6,748 nucleotides of DNA from Cyanobacteria bacterium UBA7694 (GTDB lineage: Bacteria > Cyanobacteriota > Sericytochromatia > UBA7694). Of this stretch, positions 6,123 through 6,748 are shown piece after piece. Made by a program: the position numbers and the translations under genes. The notes beneath the pieces are model-generated. The model ran no database searches and had not been told where the DNA came from. It saw only the letters and a list, made by a program, of their open reading frames with translations. The stretch lies in the NCBI GenBank assembly GCA_002482705.1, contig DLGM01000442.1, forward strand, positions 332 to 7,079. Direction: 5' to 3'. The stretch's first letter is position 1; each line of letters opens with the position of its first letter.

Positions 6123-6196
6123 GGGTGTAGGTTTTCTCACCCCTGTAACAGCCATTTGGCCCAGTACTAAGAGCCGGGCAAAAGCAACAGGGGTGA
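6123..6196. repeat. Long-range stem with a competing upstream stem in the dehydrogenase leader
   Basis: TCACCCCTGT (6137-6146) is exactly complementary to ACAGGGGTGA (6187-6196) across a 40-base loop. The loop itself can fold through GCCC (6159-6162) and GGGC (6176-6179). CACCC (6138-6142) can instead pair with GGGTG (6123-6127), so two folds compete. No T-run follows on either strand, which argues against a simple Rho-independent terminator. It could be a read-through or attenuation structure or a leader RNA fold; I do not recognise a known riboswitch class. Confidence 0.4.
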
Positions 6197-6233
6197 AAGG
6201 AGACGGGCTAAACGGTTGCTTTCAAGCAGGTCG

Positions 6234-6254
6234 TGACCTATCATGGATAGGTCA
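6234..6254. promoter_or_regulatory. Operator-like palindrome TGACCTATC-ATG-GATAGGTCA
   Basis: A perfect 9-bp inverted repeat with a 3-base centre lies about 75 bases before the dehydrogenase start. A further AGGTC half-site occurs at 6228-6232, one arm's length upstream. The compact symmetric form is typical of sites for dimeric repressors or activators. As RNA it would be a stable hairpin, but no T-tract follows. The regulator is unknown. Confidence 0.5.
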
Positions 6255-6273
6255 TAAACGAGATGAGAACTGG

Positions 6274-6294
6274 TTTTGCAAAAATATTGCAAAA
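6274..6294. repeat. TTGCAAAA repeat, inverted and direct, upstream of the dehydrogenase
   Basis: TTTTGCAA (6274-6281) and TTGCAAAA (6287-6294) form an 8-bp inverted repeat with a 5-base centre. TTGCAAAA also occurs as direct copies at 6276-6283 and 6287-6294, spaced 11 bases, about one helical turn. It is AT-rich and lies 35-55 bases before the start codon, near where a promoter or regulator site is expected. I could not assign clear -35 and -10 boxes. Confidence 0.4.
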
Positions 6295-6316
6295 TGGTTT
6301 TTGTTGAATACCTTTC

Positions 6317-6321
6317 AGGAG
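6317..6321 (+). promoter_or_regulatory. Ribosome binding site of the class III alcohol dehydrogenase
   Basis: AGGAG sits 7 bases before the ATG at 6329, an ideal spacing, and confirms this start. Confidence 0.75.
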
Positions 6322-6328
6322 CGCACCC

Positions 6329-6748
6329 ATGAAAACAACTGCTGCTGTGGCCTTTGAGGCCGGAAAACCTTTAGAAATTGTGGAAGTTGACTTAGAAGGC
6401 CCCAAGGCCGGAGAAGTACTGATTCGCGTCGTGGCCAGCGGCGTCTGCCATACGGATGCCTTCACCCTATCCGGGGATGACCCCGAAGGGCTGTTCCCCT
6501 GCATTTTGGGCCATGAAGGCGGTGGGATTGTCGAAGAAGTGGGCCCCGGCGTCACCTCCGTCAAACCGGGCGACCACGTGATTCCGCTGTATACCCCCGA
6601 GTGCGGCCAGTGCAAGTTCTGCCTGTCTGGCAAAACCAACCTCTGCCAAGCGATTCGCTTGACCCAGGGTAAAGGCCTGATGCCCGATGGCACCTCACGT
6701 TTTTCCTATCAGGGCAAAATGATCCATCACTACATGGGCACCTCGACC
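6329..6748 (+). CDS. frmA: S-(hydroxymethyl)glutathione dehydrogenase / class III alcohol dehydrogenase, N-terminal part, cut by the right edge
   Basis: The first 140 codons are present; the family has about 370 residues. The protein oxidises S-hydroxymethylglutathione, formed from formaldehyde and glutathione, with NAD+, and class III enzymes also reduce S-nitrosoglutathione. It is a cytoplasmic zinc-dependent medium-chain dehydrogenase. The match to E. coli FrmA is close along the whole stretch, including GVCHTDAFTLSGDDPEG, LGHEGGGIVEEVG, TSVKPGDHVIPLY, GKTNLC and TQGKGLMPDGTSRFSY. Catalytic zinc ligands C40 and H62, with the neighbouring E63, are present; the third ligand cysteine lies beyond the window. 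The four structural zinc cysteines are C92, C95, C98 and C106. The start is fixed by the AGGAG at 6317-6321 and by the conserved N-terminus (AAVAFEAGKPLEIVE). The 218-base leader with operator-like dyads suggests regulated expression. The gene is also called adhC in many genomes. Confidence 0.95.
   Translation, partial: MKTTAAVAFEAGKPLEIVEVDLEGPKAGEVLIRVVASGVCHTDAFTLSGDDPEGLFPCILGHEGGGIVEEVGPGVTSVKPGDHVIPLYTPECGQCKFCLSGKTNLCQAIRLTQGKGLMPDGTSRFSYQGKMIHHYMGTST

Noticed and set aside
6137..6196. Intrinsic terminator for the CsgG-like remnant
   Set aside because: The 10-bp stem has a 40-base loop and no T-run after it on either strand.

Overview
The window reads as chromosomal DNA of a bacterium with a GC content slightly above one half. 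It has short intergenic gaps, ATG/GTG starts with good Shine-Dalgarno sites, and a glutathione-type class III alcohol dehydrogenase. No phage, IS element, CRISPR array, rRNA or tRNA is visible. I cannot name the phylum with confidence. A Gram-negative-type, glutathione- or thiol-using bacterium fits best, because of FrmA/AdhC and the CsgG/FlgO-like domain.

Layout from left to right. (1) The C-terminal part of a short-chain dehydrogenase runs in from the left edge (+). (2) A complete COG4912-type DNA alkylation repair protein follows (+). It converges, with only 23 bases between stop codons, on (3) a complete UvrA-like ABC ATPase (-). This protein has both ATPase halves and both zinc modules but has lost the UvrB-binding region. 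(4) A 264-base divergent intergenic region leads to (5) a two-domain GNAT acetyltransferase (+) that carries a perfect 28-bp palindrome in its interdomain linker. (6) A 40-codon small ORF overlaps, by ATGA, the start of (7) a SAM-dependent methyltransferase. The methyltransferase loses its homologous sequence at about 5560, where the DNA switches to the middle of (8) a CsgG/FlgO-like gene that has lost its N-terminal half. (9) A 218-base non-coding leader rich in dyad symmetry precedes (10) the start of a class III alcohol dehydrogenase / S-(hydroxymethyl)glutathione dehydrogenase, which is cut by the right edge.

The genes do not form one obvious pathway. The alkylation repair protein, the UvrA-like ATPase and the formaldehyde-detoxifying dehydrogenase all suit defence against DNA-reactive chemicals, but that link is inference only. 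The most notable structural observation is the out-of-frame chimera between the methyltransferase and the CsgG-like gene. It looks like a deletion or rearrangement junction, or an assembly artefact, with an 8-bp GGCGCGCC palindrome at the join and a perfect 12-bp inverted repeat just beyond it. The next most notable items are the 28-bp palindrome and the dyad-rich leader before the dehydrogenase. I see no convincing new multi-gene system.
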